Assembly (NCBI GenBank): GCA_028564925.1
Contig: CM053027.1
Location: forward strand, 237,479,713-237,543,712
DNA from: Lithobates sylvaticus
Taxonomy: Eukaryota > Chordata > Amphibia > Anura > Ranidae
Reading direction: 5' to 3'
Length of the DNA: 64,000 bases
Below are positions 44,005 to 55,700 of the stretch, one piece after another (the stretch's first letter is position 1; every line of letters starts with the position of its first letter). A program made the translations under genes and the position numbers. Below the pieces are notes generated by a model. That model searched no databases. It was not told the DNA's origin and worked only from the letters and a program-made list of their open reading frames with translations.

Positions 44005-45610
44005 AATATTAGCCCATATTCTTAACCATTTCCCCATTTTCATCATCTGTGCTGACCATTTTCCATGCTTCCTCAAATAACCATGCCACTGCCTTCCATG
44101 TGAACTGACCCTGGCCTGTTTTTTGGCTGTGCCTCTGCCTACCGTTTGGACCGCTTCCACGTGAACTGACCCTGGCCTGTGAACTGACCCTGGCCTTTTT
44201 TATCAACTACGCTTCTGCCCACCGCTTGGACTGCTTGCACGTGAACTGACCCTGGCCTGTTTTATGGACTATGCTTTTGCCTACCGCTTGGACTGATCTG
44301 TTGCCCTGCTACTGTAGTACAGAGGGGTCTCACATGTGAGGGGCTCCAGAAATGTTTTTCCGGATAGAGAAAACTATTTTTTTTGTTGTCTCCGGGTTTC
44401 GTAATTACCGGATTAGGGTCTGGAGTCCGGAGGCTTCATAGAGATTTGGGTGGGTGAAGCCTCTACCCCTGTGCACCTGTGCACAGGTCTTACCTGATTG
44501 CGGCCCTCAGCCTGCTGCTGATTTACTGCCATCATGCCTCTGGCTGCCGCATAAACTGACCACACCTCTGCCTGCTGCCTGGACTATGGAAATAATTAGC
44601 TGTAGCAAGAGGCAGTATGTTTATGAAGGGCTGGAGAGCGATACAATAATGAGTGCAGGCAGGTAACGGTGTACCAGGACCAATATTATGGCTGTGCTGG
44701 CTGTCTCTGCCTGGACAATTTCTATGGACCAATACTTTGTCTGTGCTGACGATATCCTTGTGCTGACTATAGACAATATTCCTGCCTGCTGCCTGGATAA
44801 TTACTATTGTTGTTGCTAAGCACAACCCTGCCTGCTGCCTGGACCAATTCTCTCCTCTGGGGACACTACTAAAACCACAAGTAACACTTTTTTTTTTTAC
44901 CCTTTCCTCAATAGAATTTATTTTGGAGTGTAGATTTTGGTATGTAAATGCTATGTGTTAGAAATATGAAGGGCCTTCAAAAATGATAGGTTGTCAGGAA
45001 ATTAGATGTGTAATTTATGCTTGTAGAACGCCTAAAGGTGCTACTTCAATGGTGGGCCTCTGTATGTGGTCAAGCTGTGTAAAAGTCTCACACATGTGGT
45101 ATCGCCATACTCAGGAGGAGTAGCAGAATGTATTTTGGGGTGTCATTTTTGCTATGTAAATGCTATGTGTTGGAAATATCTTACAAATTGACAACTTTGT
45201 GTAAAAAAAAAAAAAAATGCGTTTTCATTTTTTTTCCACATTTTCCAAAAACTTCTGGAAAAAAAATGAATCATTCAAAAGACTCATTATGCCTCATAGA
45301 TTATACGTTGGCGTGTTTGCTTTCCAAAATGGGGTCATTTTGTGGGTGTTTCCATTGCCCTGTTGCTCCAGGGCCTTCAAAAATGTAATAGGTGGTTGAA
45401 AAATTAGATGTGTAATTTATGCTTGTAGAATGCCTGAAGGTGCTACTTCACTGGTGGGTCTGTGTGTGGCTAGACTGTGTAAAAGTCTCACACATGTGGT
45501 ATCGCCATACTCAAGAGGAGTAGCAGAATGTGTTTTTGGGTGTCATTTTTGCTATGTACATGCTATGTGTTGGAAATATCTTAAAAATGTACAACTTTGT
45601 GGGAAAGAAA
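42102..45610 (+). mobile_element. piggyBac transposon (copy 2)
   Basis: Second, more complete copy of the family at 8995-11515: a decayed transposase (42102-44004), Pro/Leu-Thr-rich tail repeats (44105-44290), a TGAGGGGCTCCAGAAATG stretch (44338) that also occurs at 10350, and two ~230-bp blocks at 44972-45205 and 45370-45603. TTAA termini could not be located with confidence on either side. The upstream hairpin and minisatellite segment may belong to it. Confidence 0.7.
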
Positions 45611-45756
45611 TGTGTTTTCAGGAGCACCGAAGAGGGACCCGATGAAAGGAGGATCTGGGCTGCTCTGTGCAAATCCACTGCAAAGGGCAGGTAAGTATAA
45701 CATGTGTGTTATTTTTGTAGAAAGAAAAACAAGACTTTACAATCACTTTAAGTATT
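45611..45756. other. Unassigned spacer
   Basis: About 150 bases after the piggyBac tail, including GGTAAGTATAACATGTGTGTTA at 45689. I see no gene. Confidence 0.35.
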
Positions 45757-46027
45757 AAGGCTAGATTCACACCACTGTGGCTGCGATTTGATTTTCTTTA
45801 CAATTATGTAGTGTAACTTGGTTGCTTGTGGATTTGGATATGGTTTGCATGATCTATGGGGCCAAAATTGCACTGGAGTAGCATCAAAGTAGCACAGGAC
45901 CGTCTCAAATTGTGCTGTGTTGTGCTGCATTGATGTGAAGGGGCACCATTGAAAACAATGTGATTTTCATTGTCATGCAACCCTGCTTGACTTAAGTCGG
46001 ATCTGAAATCGCACTAGTGTGAACCAG
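45757..46027. mobile_element. MITE with GGCTAGATTCACACC ends
   Basis: Left end AAGGCTAGATTCACACCACTG is inverted as TAGTGTGAACCAGGCTT at 46015-46031. No coding. A companion follows at 46055. Confidence 0.55.
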
Positions 46028-46054
46028 GCTTTTGCTGATTACCTGAGCTTTCCC

Positions 46055-46328
46055 CTTGTATAGGTTCACACTTATGTGGGTTCAGGCATGTGTGAAAATC
46101 ACCCATGTTCACACAACCGCAGGAAAATCACACTTCAATTTTGCAGTTCAATTTTGGGAGCATGAAACTGCAAGGTGCAAAAGCACCATGCAATTTCAAT
46201 GTGGCTGTGATTTTGAAAAGATTCATGGACCTTTTTCCTGCAGGTACAGCAGCCAGTTCAAATGAATGGGCTGCTGTGCCCACGTAAATGCAGCACTCGG
46301 GAAATGGCTAGATGTGAACCTAGCTCAA
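46055..46328. mobile_element. Related MITE, second copy
   Basis: Left GTATAGGTTCACACTTATG and right TAGATGTGAACCTAGCTC are inverted counterparts. The interior repeats the phrase AATTTTGCAGTTCAATTTTG. Same end motif as the neighbour at 45757-46027, so two family members lie side by side. Confidence 0.55.
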
Positions 46329-47175
46329 GTTTTACATCTAAGCACCAGATGAAAAGAGAACTGTAGAAGACAGATCAAAGTGACCTGCAGTAAAATGTGT
46401 ACTGCAAAGAGCAAAAAAAAATTTCTAAAGTGAGTGGCAGAAACAATGTAAACCAGATCAAATAATAATTGCTTCGTTTGAATTGGCCCTTATTGTTTCA
46501 TGTTATTCTAAAAGGCAAACTTCTACCTAATTTGTCATGATAGTATAGTGTGGCAGCTACTCTACTACTGGAAGAAAAACAAGGACTTGCAGGAATTCAG
46601 TCATGTTTTCAGATTCCTGAGATGTAGCCACAGCATACATATCCCATCTTTGTAAAATGTTACTGTTTCTATTATTGTTTCTAAAATATAAATTCTGGAG
46701 CTCAAATTGACATGTAAAGTGAAATTGTGGACTAGATATAGAGTGGAAACAAGGTCCATGAACACCAGCAGCTAACGCAGTCACTGTCCAACTTGCACCC
46801 CTAGTCCTGAGGGAGGATGACAACAGTGCCGAATGTGCCCCTCTTTTTTTTTTTTTTTTCTTTCCTTTTTTTTTTTTTATATGAACTTCAAGTTTTATTG
46901 TCTGCAGAGCAGTACAAGGTGGTTAATTGCGTTGCATCATGCTGCACTGGAAATAATGTTGTGTGCAACTGTGCTGAAATAGCTACATAATGCAGTTCCA
47001 ATGGTGTACATTTAGCACAAAAGTTAAGTGCAAAAAATACCTGTTGATTTTCCCAGTAATCTACTGAGCTGATAACTTTCTGTGCTGTCTGCCTGTGCTG
47101 TTGAGGGTCAGGTGTTGAGTTGGATTTCAGAAACAAAAATACACTGTGTTGTCAAAGAGGAAGGTCGGAACACAC
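46329..47175. other. No recognised feature
   Basis: About 850 bases with a T-rich tract at 46843-46880 and no coding motif. An 88-codon minus frame (46823-46557) has no recognisable domain and I do not call it a gene. Confidence 0.4.
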
Positions 47176-47179
47176 TATG

Positions 47180-47265
47180 GGGGAGATTTACTAAAACTGG
47201 AGAGTGCAAAATCTTGTGCAGCTTTGCATAGAAACCAATCAGCTTTCAGGTTTTATTGTCAAAGC
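47180..47265. mobile_element. MITE fragment split at TTAA
   Basis: GGGGGAGATTTACTAAAACTGG...CAAAGC resembles, from memory, a short repeat that is common in frogs and continues beyond a TTAA. Here the TTAA (47266-47269) is the end of a piggyBac element, so that element probably inserted into the repeat. The other half was not found. Confidence 0.4.
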
Positions 47266-48290
47266 TTAACCTCCCTGGCGGTCTGATTATGTCTGTATTT
47301 TTGAATGTCAATGTGGTACATTGTTTTGCATGAAAATTTGCTGTTTTATATTGTAGGCCTGTAATTCTGAGGAATAACTCACTTAAATCTGTCCAAACAA
47401 GAGTCTAGTAGACATCCCAGGTATGATAAAGCTTGAAACACAAAATCATAAGTTATAATATAATAAATAATTATAAAAAAATAATAATAATACATTTTAT
47501 TTAATAATGTAATCAAACCAAAAACACAGGAATTTGTCCAAACAAGGGTGCAATATTACTATTCACTGTATTACTAGACACTGCATATTGGTTTAGCAAA
47601 CATCCCGGGAATTAAACATTTTGAAACGTGGGACTGCACAAAGTCCAACATCACAATCAGGACAATAGAATCTGGTTTCCTTTCTGATTTTCGTTTCACT
47701 GTCATCTCGCTTCGAGCAACAAACCACACACATCCTTGTAGGTGCTGACTTTTTCTCGGTTGGTGGGATGTAGTCCATGAAGTGACGACTAGTCAGGCTT
47801 TCCGGGTTGACAACGCCAACAGCACGACGTCCAGCTCTACTCACAGCCATTGATGGTGTTTGGTGGTTCACAAAGATACGTTCGACAACTTTCCAAATTA
47901 AGTCAGAATGAATCACAGGCTTGTCGCTCTTTTTGAGCAGAATGTAGGCATTCCACAAGTGTTGCTCAAGAAGATGCCTGAGGATCTTCTTGTAGTACTT
48001 CTTTTGCTGTTACCTCATTGCTGGGTAGAATGTCATTGCTTGGTCGGCTCTGTCAACACCTCCCATGTTGTTATTGTATTCTATCACTACTTGTGGCTTC
48101 ATGGTTACTTTCCCACTTTTCGTGCGTACCATAACAGTGGAGGTATTATGAACTGTACTCATTAGACACACATCTTTCTTGTCACGCTACCAAACACAGT
48201 GCCATCATTTTGCCTTTCTGCCAGGCAACCATTTCTCCAGTCTTCAGCTTTAGATTTAGAATTTCAGATGTGGAAAAATTGACCTTAAAG
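47266..48290 (-). mobile_element. piggyBac transposon (copy 3, different family)
   Basis: Minus-strand element whose 3' end is TTAACCTCCCTGGCGG at 47266, a piggyBac-type terminus. It encodes the C-terminal part of the transposase. The 3' non-coding part (47285-47590) contains two TCTGTCCAAACAAG/TTTGTCCAAACAAG stretches (47391, 47533). The 5' part beyond about 48290 is missing or unrecognisable. Confidence 0.72.
47593..48290 (-). pseudogene. piggyBac transposase C-terminal part
   Basis: In sense order: KTGEMVAWQKGKMMA, then RDKKDVCLMSTVHNTSTVMV, IEYNNNMGGVDRADQAMTFY (third catalytic Asp in MGGVDRADQ), KKILRHLLEQHLWNAYILLK, HFMDYIPPTEKKSAPTRMC and the cysteine-rich DNA-binding finger CVVC...RFYCPDCDVGLC. 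An in-frame TAG precedes RDKKDV and an in-frame TAA (48012-48010) follows FYPAMR. Its finger and motif wording show it is a different subfamily from copies 1 and 2. About 230 residues of a normal protein near 580 residues remain. Confidence 0.85.
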
Positions 48291-48339
48291 CGGTTATTCA
48301 GTCTTAACAAAAATACAAATACTGTAGCTTTAAAAAAAT

Positions 48340-49265
48340 AAAAAAAAAGGACACTTCCTTGTCCAAGGATTCAGCGCAATTCTCACATGGGGTGGTTCTT
48401 CCCTGGTCTTTGTGTCCCGGCACTGGAATGTTTACTAAGAAAAGCCACCTGTGACTCTTGAGGCTTCATTGCCTATTTCCCACTGTGCATGGTAAGCGGG
48501 TACCTGCTAAAACTAGCCACTGGAACTGAAGTACTCTTGTAGTGATCAGAGATGTACTCTCCACAGTAGCTGGATCTTCACTTCCTGCTTCCTACTGTGC
48601 ATACACAAGTCGAGCTGCGCTTTGTTAATGGACTTACAGTCTTGCTTAGGCATTTGGAGCGGAAGCGGGTACCTGCTAATACTAGCAACTGGAACTGGAG
48701 TACTCTCGTAGTGATCAAGGATGCACTCTCCACAGTAGCTGGATATTTTGGAAAAACAGCATGCTTTTAGGCTCTGGTCGACTGCTCACACAACAATTTT
48801 GACAGTGGGGGACCTCTCGTCTGGCTGCAGATCACTTGCCCAGCTAAGTCTGCCTCTCTGAGCTGCTGCTCTTTGAGAAGCTAAGGAATTCACCCCAGGG
48901 TGTGTCAATGAACCAAGGGAGTTGTTGGAAATTGAGTTAAAGGGGCTTGTGCCTGCATTTTAGCGTGGTGTGTAAACTCTGCATCAATGTACTCAATAGC
49001 TCAGTCTATTATTCTCAAGAAGGCTCCCCCACGCCAACTTGTGTTGTTATGCAGACAATTAGAAGAAATTTGAAGCATCTTTTGTAAAAGAAAGAAGATG
49101 ACTGGCGAAAAGATTTAGTGACAGTATGTGTTGTGTGAGTGTGTAAGGAAATTCTTTTTCTGTTTGTGTATTAAAACAATTCAAGTGTGTCTGGCTTCAG
49201 GCTATTTATAGTGAACGACATTCTATTTATCTCCTAGCAGAAATATTATTATGTATTGTATCACT
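48340..49265. repeat. 170-bp direct repeat in otherwise unassigned DNA
   Basis: AGCGGGTACCTGCTAA.ACTAGC.ACTGGAACT through CTCCACAGTAGCTGGAT occurs at 48496-48576 and 48666-48748. The rest of the 900 bases holds no recognised gene or element. Confidence 0.6.
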
Positions 49266-49266
49266 T

Positions 49267-49620
49267 AAGCGTCATACACACAATGAGAATAAAGAACGAA
49301 TGATCGTCTGTTTTTTTCTATATGCTAGTCTCATATGAAGTGGTTACTCAACGTAAGGAAAATTCTCGTACGACAGAATGCAACTTCGGAAGTGATGTAA
49401 TGTATTGTAATGTATTATTTGGTTTCCAAACATGCATGGTCTTGCTGTTCCGAATCGCACAATCTGGTATTGTACAAGAAAAAATGTAATGTTTTTCTCT
49501 GTTGTATGAACTGTCATAAACGGCTCTGGAAAGCTGTGAACTAGCGATCAGATTATCGCACGATCGATTCGAAATCTGTATTTTTTGTACGATTTTCTGA
49601 TCAGTGTACCAGGCTTTAGA
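49267..49620. mobile_element. MITE with TACACACA-type ends
   Basis: Left TTAAGCGTCATACACACAAT; complement of the right end TAAAGCCTGGTACACTGATC. Internal TCGTACGA- and GATCGATTCG-rich stretches are typical of frog foldback MITEs. A left-end relative lies at 59095. Ends diverged; family uncertain. Confidence 0.4.
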
Positions 49621-49699
49621 CGTGAGAACATTAGGTGTTCAAAAGCCACAACCATACTGCTGCTTTAAAAATTAAAAAACAAAAAAACACATTTGGAAA

Positions 49700-49929
49700 G
49701 CACAGTACTGTGCTTTACAAATACAGTGTGTTTAGAGGTTCTCTGGCACTAAAGTGCATTGTGGTGCACTGCCAAGAAATGCAGCATACATGAGTTGTGG
49801 TCTGTTGTTCCAATGAATGGGCTGTCCTAATGCACCACAGCGGACCTGGTTTGAATGGTTCATGACCAAGTACAACATAACTCATTTTGTGCTGCCCAGC
49901 TGTAACACTCCCACCATTACCTTTCCCAA
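49700..49929. other. Unassigned, diverged repeat
   Basis: Contains AGTGCATTGTGGTGCACTGC, a local inverted repeat, and TAATGCACCACAG, as in other diverged frog repeats. No gene. Confidence 0.3.
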
Positions 49930-50566
49930 TAATGGAGACCACACCGTAGCTGGAGTGTTAAATAGGCCGTAGCAGCCCCTTTATTAAATAACCAAAATAG
50001 TAAACAAATCTTATAAACAAATAAACAACCTATTAATGGAAACGTGGCGTAGGCCTGCAGGAGGACATTACAACCCCCCCCCCCCCACCCATTTTACCAT
50101 AATCAAAAACATTGTGCACTGCGGTCATATCAACTGTAACTAGGCCTCAAGCTGACATACTAGCTCAGAGACAAAACTATTCCCGCAGTGCAGTCATCCA
50201 CCATATTCCCTACATCACTTATAAGGAATATACCAAACGGGCCCATATCTCCAATGGGTCCCGCATCAAGTTCTCTGTGGGGAGGGGGTATCTTCTCTCT
50301 ACCTGCGTCAGCCAACATCCGCCACAGCAAACAAGGTTAATACCTTAACCTTGAGCGCACCTCCACACCAGCAGCGCTCTCACAATCCCATCCTGTATGC
50401 CTATGGCCCACATATCTGTGCCCACAGCGTTCAGATGTACTCCATCCGCCTTGAGATATCGCCACGTGTCTATCTCCAGCTCCCTGTGCCTGATAGCGAG
50501 GCCTCCGTTCTCAACAAAGAACCTGCTGGCCTCCTGGTTTATATTCTTCCTGGCCTTGTTGATAAG

Positions 50567-50914
50567 CTAAACTGACCTGGCTAGCCACCATGAAGTCCTA
50601 GCTATAACATCAGACCATCCGAGGATAGTTTTTGGAAAAGCCGCCCGAAGTCGGCAGAAATCATATTTTATGTCCCCAGTTATATCCAACTTGGTTCTCA
50701 GCCCGAGATAGTTGCCCCCAACGTGAATAACTAAGACCTCGGGGGGCCTGTCCCATTGCGCAACTCTATGTGCTTCCGGGACCAGACGGCTCCAGAGCAT
50801 CCCAGGGAAACCCAGCCACTTAATGTAAGCCTCCCTCCTAGAAAACCTTAGCTGTCTCCCGTCTGGCCTGGCATCACCCCTCCTGGCCCCCCAGCAGACA
50901 TAGGAATGTCCCAT
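50567..50914 (-). pseudogene. SGNH-hydrolase-like part of Ngaro fossil
   Basis: Fossil part coding for an SGNH/GDSL esterase-like protein. GHSYVCW stands at the block-I position and HVGGNYLGL at the block-III (GxND-like) position. It lies 3' of the recombinase part, the place it occupies in known Ngaro elements. Its role in those elements is not established. Confidence 0.65.
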
Positions 50915-51039
50915 AATCCGAATCTGAAAAGAAGAAACAACAAGGAAAATCCCTGATAAACTTCACCCTGATGTACCACACAAACCCGTGCCGGCACATG
51001 AACCCACAACGACCCCATGCACCATCAACCCACTAAGTC

Positions 51040-51650
51040 AAGCCTGACGTACGACCGAAAACGCCTGGATTCCCACCTCCCAATATTTTTTAAACGCCTC
51101 CTCGTTTAGGCCCCACCCCCATTTGAATGAACTAACAGAGGGCCCGATAGCCGGCCTCTGTTCCAGATAAACTTTCGTGACTAAGACGGGGCAGAGCTTG
51201 ACATCTGGAATAGCGAAAACCACCATTTCCTTGCCTCGACCCTCCTGGTCCGTCTTAGACCTCCGTAATTGAAAAACCACCCTCTCTGTGGAGCACCGAA
51301 CATCGCCTACCGCCAAACTATCTCCCTTCTTCTTAGAGGAACTCACCAGCTCCCCCATCCTAAATGCCCCAAAAAAGGGGCCAAAACAAAAGCCGTGCGG
51401 AAAAGCCCTACCTCGTAACCAGATAAGCAAACCCCCGGCAAACTGTCCACCATACTACCCAACGTCTCAAAGGTAACCGGCCGTCTCTCATCCCGGACCC
51501 TCGTCCCTTTCCGGTAACCGTTTACTGCCTGGCGTGCCCAGAACTCTGTTGTCCAATCTCACCCCCCTTCAAGCTTGAACCAAAAAGCCATGGCCGCCAT
51601 AACCTTCCCCAGCCTCGATACGGAAATACCATTTTCCATGTCCCTGGCGA
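51040..51650 (-). pseudogene. Tyrosine recombinase part of Ngaro fossil
   Basis: Fossil integrase part. FFGAFRMGELVSSSK carries the first conserved arginine of tyrosine recombinases and FQLRRSKTDQEGRGK the following beta-strand and lysine region. This enzyme type, rather than a DDE integrase, defines the DIRS order. Confidence 0.72.
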
Positions 51651-54600
51651 CGAAAGAAATAAAAGCAATCTAAGCTCTCCCTCGCCCACCGAGGCCTGTA
51701 CTTGAAAGGCAACCCATACCTCCCATACTTTCCTGTATGCGTTCCATGTCCCCTCGCTTACTGACCGCCGAATCCACTCGGCTACCCTTCCAGGGCATCC
51801 TCCACAGACCCGATGGACGCGGGACCCCGCATTGTTCTGCCTCCAGCGCCAGCTCCCGAAATCTCTCCCACTGAAACCGAGAAAGAGCGTCAGCGATCGC
51901 GTTGCCCAGTCCCAGCAAGTGCACTGCATGAATAACAATGTTCCGCTGCATGCACAGAAGCACCAAGCGTCTCAACAACCGTGCCACCGGCGGCGAGGCC
52001 GCTGATACCTTGTTGATAACCTGTACCACCCCTAAGTTGTCCCTGTGGAAGTGAACTTTCCGATCCCGGAAGAATTCTCCCCACAATACAACCACCAGTA
52101 CTACAGGAAACAACTCAAGTAACAGCATGTTCTTGAGCACCCCTTCACGTTTCCAGCTTTCCGGCCAAGGGCCAGCACTCCAGTACCCGTGAAAAAAAGG
52201 CCCCGTAACTCGCCGACCCCGTGGCATTTGTGTACAACTCCAGGTCAAAGTTACTTACTGGCCCGGTCATCCACAGCGCTCTCCCGTTAAAGTTGTCCAG
52301 GAACATATGCCACCTTCTCAGGTCATCCCAATGCTCCCTTGACAGTGTCACCTAATGCCTGGGCGACTCAATCCCACCAGTACTCGCTGCTAACCTCCTG
52401 CCAAAAACCCTACCCATAGGGATGATCCTGCACGCAAAATTGAGCTTGCCCAGCACCGATTGCAGGGCTCTAAGCTGAACTTCGCGCCGACCAACCATTG
52501 CCCGCACCTCCGCCTGTAATGTTACCAACTTAGCTTCTGGCAACCCACATTCCATGGCCGTGGAATCGAGGACAATACCCAGCAAACTGATCACCGTCGT
52601 GGGCCCTTCTGTCTTGTCGGGCGCAAGCGGAATGCCGAATTCCCCTACAATCCTCTCCAGCGTTGTCAGGAGCACCGCGCAAACGTTTGAAACGCGGACC
52701 GACACACAAGAAATAGTCCAGATAATGGATCACCGAGTTCAATCCAGCGACGTCCCTCACCACCCATTCCACAAATGAGCTGAAACACTCGAAAATGTAC
52801 ACGAGATAGAGCAACCCCTTGGCAAACACTTATCCACGTAATATTCCTCTTGCCACCCGCAACCCAATAAGTAAAAGCTATCGGGGTGAACGGGCAGCAA
52901 ACGAAACGCCGCTTCAATGTCTGTCTTTGCCATTAGAGCTACTCTCCCATACTTTCAAACCCAAAAGACCGCTGCATCAAACGACGTGTATAAGACCGCA
53001 CAAACTCCGGGATCGATGGCATCATTCACCGACCCCCCTTTTGGATAAGACAGGTGGTGAATGAGTCGAAATTTGTTCGGTTCCTTCTTGGGGATCACCC
53101 CCAACGGAGAAACCACCAGGTCGTGAATGGGTTTGTCGGAAACGGGGCCCGCCATACTGCCCAGAGCTACCTCCTTGTGCAACTTTTCTGAGCGGACCGC
53201 AAATTATCCGAAACAGGAGGAGCTAAGCTCAACCGCAGGAATCTTAAAACCCTCCGAAAAAAAAACAGACTCAACGGCTGGGCCATCGCCTTCTCTGGGT
53301 ATCTATCTAGAAAAGGACGCATTCTTCCCACTGTCACCAGCGTCCTCCCCCTTGCTAGCAGACTCGTTGGCCTTGCCCTTACCCTGCTTGAAACACTGCG
53401 CACCCCGAACACTCGTGTTTATACTTACATCAATTCCCGAACTTACAACTTCCCTCGTTGTATTGCCAGCAGACTCCCTTTTTCTTTGTGGCCGATTGAC
53501 CTGAAGCCCCTGATCCACCGGCCCCCCCTGAAACAACTGACCCGAAGATTTTTGCCGCCGACATCAAGCGCATCCAAAGACTGATGTCCTTGTGATTCCA
53601 ATGAAGAGCCGGCCTCACCGCCCTCCTCTGACGAAACTGCTCATCGTAACGCAGCCATGACAGTCCCCCGTAGGTCCTTTGAGCCTCTCCAATAGCATCC
53701 GGGTAACAGAAAAGGGCCGAGTAGTGCTCCGGCTCCTTCTCGCCCATCACGCTTGCCAGAATCGCAAACGCTTGCAGCCAGTTCTGAAAATGTTTGCGGT
53801 ATTAACCTATACCTCCTCTACTCCTCATCTTCTTTCTTACTATCCTCCGGCTTCATTCCATCGAAGTTAAATTTGTCCAGCGGAAGCAGAGAAAATATCT
53901 CCACATACTCCCCTTTCCAAATTTTTTCCCTGACCTCTTGTTTCAAATGGGCCCCTAACGGCCCCTCGAAACATACGTAAACCTCACCGCGCGCTGAATC
54001 AGCCAACCACACAATGTCTTGTTTTTGAGTTTGTCCCCCCCTCTTTCACCCTCGACTGTCGCGGGCGCCGCAGGCGGACACGCCACCACCGGGCCCCCTG
54101 TACCCCATCACTCCCCCCCCGGGGCCAACGCGGGCGGATCCGCCACCACTGTTTCCCCCACTTGTGCCGGCGCTACCTCCCCCCCCTGAACCCACAATAC
54201 CCAGTCCCCCCCAAACCGTCACCCCCCATCGGAACCCCGGCCCTGAAGGGCCCGTCGGAGTGGGCTTGAACCTACCCACCAGCTCACTTGAGGCCCGCCC
54301 AGAAGCCCCTGAGGCCCCCTTCCAAGAGCGCGGGTTCGGGAACCCTATTCCCCGGGAAGGCCACCTCCAGCTGACCCCTGCTTCTGCGCCCCCCGCCCCC
54401 TACCCCCCCCACCCCCCCGAAAATTCGTCCCTCCCGCAGAAACCCCAAACCAGAATAAGACTTACCGGGCTGCCTGGAAGCGCTCCCACCAGCCGAAGGT
54501 CCAGCATCCACCGCCGCCGATCGTCCTTCTGCGACCTCGTCCTCGGATCTCGAAAACTCGCCCTCCGACAGTTCCGCCACAATCGACATAGCCTGCCCTC

Positions 54601-55700
54601 CAGGGGACTCGCCCCCAGATGCAGACGAGCTCTGTTCCCTCTGGCTCCTCCTCCTCCCCTCAGCCGACATGCTGGCACCCGTCCTTTGGCTCCTGACGGT
54701 GGACCCTGGCGCTTCCGTTTCCGCTGCCCTGGGGTTAGGCCGCTCGCCTCTGTGCCCCCGTGGTGACTTCCCGGGCCTGGGCAGCGCGCCCCCATCCCCC
54801 GCCGACTGCGCTCCCAGATCGTTGGCCGCATAGCTCCTCCCCCTCGTCTGCACCTGGTCAGGTGGATCGCCTTCTTCCCCCAGGTTGACTCGGTTGCTGC
54901 AGGGCCGACTCGCCCTGGCCCCCCTTACTGCAGACCGCAGGCTAGGCCGAACGCCCCCCCGCCTGGGCCCTTCTTCTCCCCCCCAGCAGGCGGATCGCCA
55001 TCCTGGGCCACCGCCTGGTCCTCTTCTGGTGCCTGGTGCCATGTGGATGCTCCTCTCCAGCTCCTGGTGTTCCTCCCCGCCCCCCAGATGGCGGACCGCC
55101 AGCATGGGTGGCTGCTTGTCTCCCTCCAGCTTTTGGTATCCTCTGTCCCTTGGAAGCTGCGTGGGTCCCCCCCATCGGCCCCCCCTGTTCTTTGCCTGCT
55201 GCACTCCGGTCCTGAGGCCTGATACTGTGTCCGCATGGCGCCGGCTCCATACAGCCTGCTACTGGGCCCCCCACCGTTCCCCACCTCGCTAAATGGCTGT
55301 CCCCCGGTAGCCGCAACCCCCCTCGCCGACCGCGTAGCCTGCGGATCGGCGCCTGTCCTCATCAGCTTGTCCCCCGGCCTCACAGCGGCCTTGTGTCCCA
55401 CAGGTGAGTGGCGCTCCGGCGGGCAGGATCGCCGCGCCCGGCAAGTGTGATCGGTCCCCCCCCCCCGGACCCTCCGCTCTCACTCCCCAGAGCCCTCATG
55501 ACCTGTGCCCGCATCCAGTGTGTTCCCGTGGCTGTTAGCCAGCAGCTCCTCCATGGTGCGACCTTCCTGGAACTTTTCTCCTACAGCACTGACTCTGTGA
55601 AGGGCTGAACCTCCCCTTCCTTTACAACAGCTCCACCCACTCTCTTAAACGGCCATACACCTAAATGGCCTGTTTACTTTATTCATGCCAGCCCTTCGCC

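Larger units (their letters stand above)
49930..55700 (-). mobile_element. Ngaro-type (DIRS order) retroelement fossil
   Basis: Minus-strand tyrosine-recombinase retroelement. Parts in sense order: a disordered plus structural-type first product with a CX7CX5C-like finger start (CWQYNEGSC) (about 55200-53430); reverse transcriptase (about 53200-52700; SPLGVIPKKEPNKFRLIHHL); RNase H (about 52700-51670; KVHFHRDNLGVVQVINK, HLLGLGNAIADALSRF); tyrosine recombinase (about 51650-51040; GAFRMGELVSSSK, RRSKTDQEGRGK); and an SGNH-hydrolase-like part (50914-50567; MGHSYVCW, VLVIHVGGNYLGL). Such a hydrolase is known in vertebrate Ngaro elements. All main parts are present in order but the copy is broken, with several breaks. 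Terminal repeats were not resolved, so the ends are approximate. Confidence 0.8.

Noticed and set aside
54164-55450. GC-rich plus-strand frames (up to 200 codons) rich in Pro, Arg and Ser
   Set aside because: They are antisense shadows of the low-complexity first product region of the minus-strand Ngaro fossil.
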